A stretch of 64,000 bases of DNA from the NCBI RefSeq assembly GCF_014337155.1, contig NZ_CP060632.1:1867001-1931000 (forward strand). The letters are read 5' to 3'. This DNA comes from Wujia chipingensis. Its GTDB lineage: Bacteria > Bacillota > Clostridia > Lachnospirales > Lachnospiraceae. Shown piece by piece: positions 62,834-64,000 of this stretch (position 1 is its first letter; the number at the start of each line of letters is the position of its first letter). Under the pieces are notes generated by a model. The model was not told where the DNA came from and made no database searches. It worked only from the letters and a program-made list of their open reading frames with translations. The translations under genes were made by a program, and so were the position numbers.

Positions 62834-64000
62834 TCATCCGGTTGGTGCTTCCTGCGTTGTGTCCTGTGCAGGCGATTCTGTCGTTGCACTCGGATCTTCT
62901 GTCGTTGTCTCGGTTGTCGTCTCACCCTCGGACTGCTCGACATATGGGTTGTCGCTGCCACCAGCTACATCATTGGCCGGAGCTTCTCCACCATAGATTG
63001 GCGTTGCAGGTTCATCCTCTGCCGTTGCCTCATCAATATCATATGTCTCATCCGTCTTATAAATATTCAAATATGGGAAGATAGCTTCTGCAATATCTGC
63101 AAACAAATGCGCTGCCTCGCCACTTCCTGACTGTAATTCCGGTTCATCCGCTACGACATAGATAACAACCTGTGGATCGTCCACCGGTGCAAATCCAATA
63201 AAGGAAAGAATGTATTTTCCATTTCCTCGTGGAAGCTTCTCGGCAGTACCGGTCTTACCTCCAATCTCGTAACCCTCAACGGTCGCTTTCTTACCGGTAC
63301 CTTCGGATACTACGTTCTTTAAAAACTGACGCATCTGTGCTGATACATCCTCCGAGATCGTTCTTCTGACTAGCACAGGGTCCAGATTCCGGACGATATT
63401 TCCATTTTCATCTTCGATCCGCTGTACAACACTTGGCTCATAATAATATCCGCCGTTAATCGCAGAACAAAATGCGGTTCCAACCTGCATCATGGAAGTA
63501 GTTACACCCTGTCCAAACGAAGATATCGCAAGGGATACAGCTCCCATATTATCTGCATGATATACGAGCCCACTGAGTGAGGAATCGCTTGGTTCACCCG
63601 GCAGATCGACATTCGTGGACTGTCCAAATCCAAACAACACCTGATATTTATCAAATAATGCAATTCCTTCCTTTGCTACAATCTGCATCAAAGCATCGTT
63701 GCAGGATTTCTCCAGCGCTCCGGAAAGGTCGACCATTCCATGTCCACCGTAATCATGGGAATGACACTGTATATAACGGTCCTCAATCTGCTCACCACCA
63801 TCACAGAAGAATGTATCCTCTGGTGTGATCACACCCTCTTCGAGTGCTCCGGAAATCGTAAATGTCTTATAGGTAGAACCCGGCTCAAACACATCCGATA
63901 CCGGGAAGTTACGCCATACCTTGTATAGCGCATCCACATGTTCTTCATCTGTTCCGTTTTGCTTAAAGTCCTCAAAACTGGAATATCTGGATGCCTCGAG
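62834..64000 (-). CDS. Second class B penicillin-binding protein, N-terminus cut by window
   Basis: 388 residues are visible; the frame is open to the right edge. Transpeptidase motifs are all normal: EPGSTYK (catalytic Ser), KSCNDALMQI (SxN), and GGKTGTAEK (KTG). A low-complexity tail of Thr, Glu and Ser closes the protein. Two class B PBPs in series in a dcw cluster usually mean FtsI plus a paralogue such as SpoVD; which is which cannot be decided without the upstream gene order. Confidence 0.93.
   Translation of the reverse strand, partial: LEASRYSSFEDFKQNGTDEEHVDALYKVWRNFPVSDVFEPGSTYKTFTISGALEEGVITPEDTFFCDGGEQIEDRYIQCHSHDYGGHGMVDLSGALEKSCNDALMQIVAKEGIALFDKYQVLFGFGQSTNVDLPGEPSDSSLSGLVYHADNMGAVSLAISSFGQGVTTSMMQVGTAFCSAINGGYYYEPSVVQRIEDENGNIVRNLDPVLVRRTISEDVSAQMRQFLKNVVSEGTGKKATVEGYEIGGKTGTAEKLPRGNGKYILSFIGFAPVDDPQVVIYVVADEPELQSGSGEAAHLFADIAEAIFPYLNIYKTDETYDIDEATAEDEPATPIYGGEAPANDVAGGSDNPYVEQSEGETTTETTTEDPSATTESPAQDTTQEAPTG

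Noticed and set aside
1-64000. tRNA, rRNA, riboswitch or T-box genes
   Set aside because: None seen by reading intergenic regions; a covariance search was not possible, so short RNA genes cannot be fully excluded.

Overview
The window is bacterial chromosome from a Gram-positive Clostridia member, most likely a Lachnospiraceae relative (Coprococcus/Roseburia/Lachnospira type). This rests on gene content and order: priA-def-fmt-rsmB-rlmN-prpC-prkC-rsgA-rpe-thiN, pyrH-frr-uppS, a dcw cluster with two tandem class B PBPs, a PASTA kinase, an RqcH/NFACT protein, HrcA/CIRCE control of htpG and an agr-type peptide locus. MurE carries DNPR, as in meso-DAP ligases. No rRNA, tRNA, transposase, phage gene or CRISPR array was seen. 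The genus is inference.

Layout. 1-7 kb (mostly minus): uppS (cut by the edge), frr, pyrH, a bactofilin with a long acidic N-terminus, a PEP-utilizing enzyme and a Cof-type HAD phosphatase. 6.4-7.3 kb: two convergent, overlapping RlmH-like genes with complementary defects. 7.4-25.4 kb: a long minus-strand housekeeping run (rqcH; yicC-gmk-rpoZ-murE-priA-def-fmt-rsmB-rlmN-prpC-prkC-rsgA-rpe-thiN-putP). 25.5-30.5 kb: htpG with a CIRCE operator, a small transglutaminase operon and three copies of a long palindromic element with a 72-nt structured core. 30.5-44 kb: argH, glgA, a moxR-DUF58-membrane operon, a zinc-ribbon/C11 peptidase, yebC, a CBS protein, a lone MazF and the NAD(P)HX repair enzyme. 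44-51.4 kb: an agr-type quorum-sensing locus. 51.4-55.3 kb: a lytic transglycosylase without a signal peptide and an FHA-FHA-ABC transporter. 55.3-64 kb: ftsZ-ftsQ-ftsW-murD-mraY-PBP-PBP, the last cut by the edge.

Three things stand out. (1) The RlmH pair: the minus gene keeps the SAM-binding GGSLG loop but lost the catalytic C-terminal tail. The plus gene keeps the tail (EQLYRAY..YHK) but lost the glycine loop. The proteins could work as an obligate heterodimer. (2) The 72-nt core, present three times, has two hairpins whose stems change sequence between copies while every base pair is kept. This is direct evidence for a selected RNA or single-stranded-DNA structure; a more distant fourth element lies at 52.6 kb. 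(3) The agr locus: agrD is unpaired from agrB, transcribed divergently, and leads an ABC-transporter operon. Two exact 13-bp repeats 21 bp apart sit just upstream of its promoter, as LytTR sites do. The 3' end of agrD overlaps, in another frame, a secreted-protein fragment that has lost its start and signal peptide.

All family names come from motif recognition by eye; no search was run.
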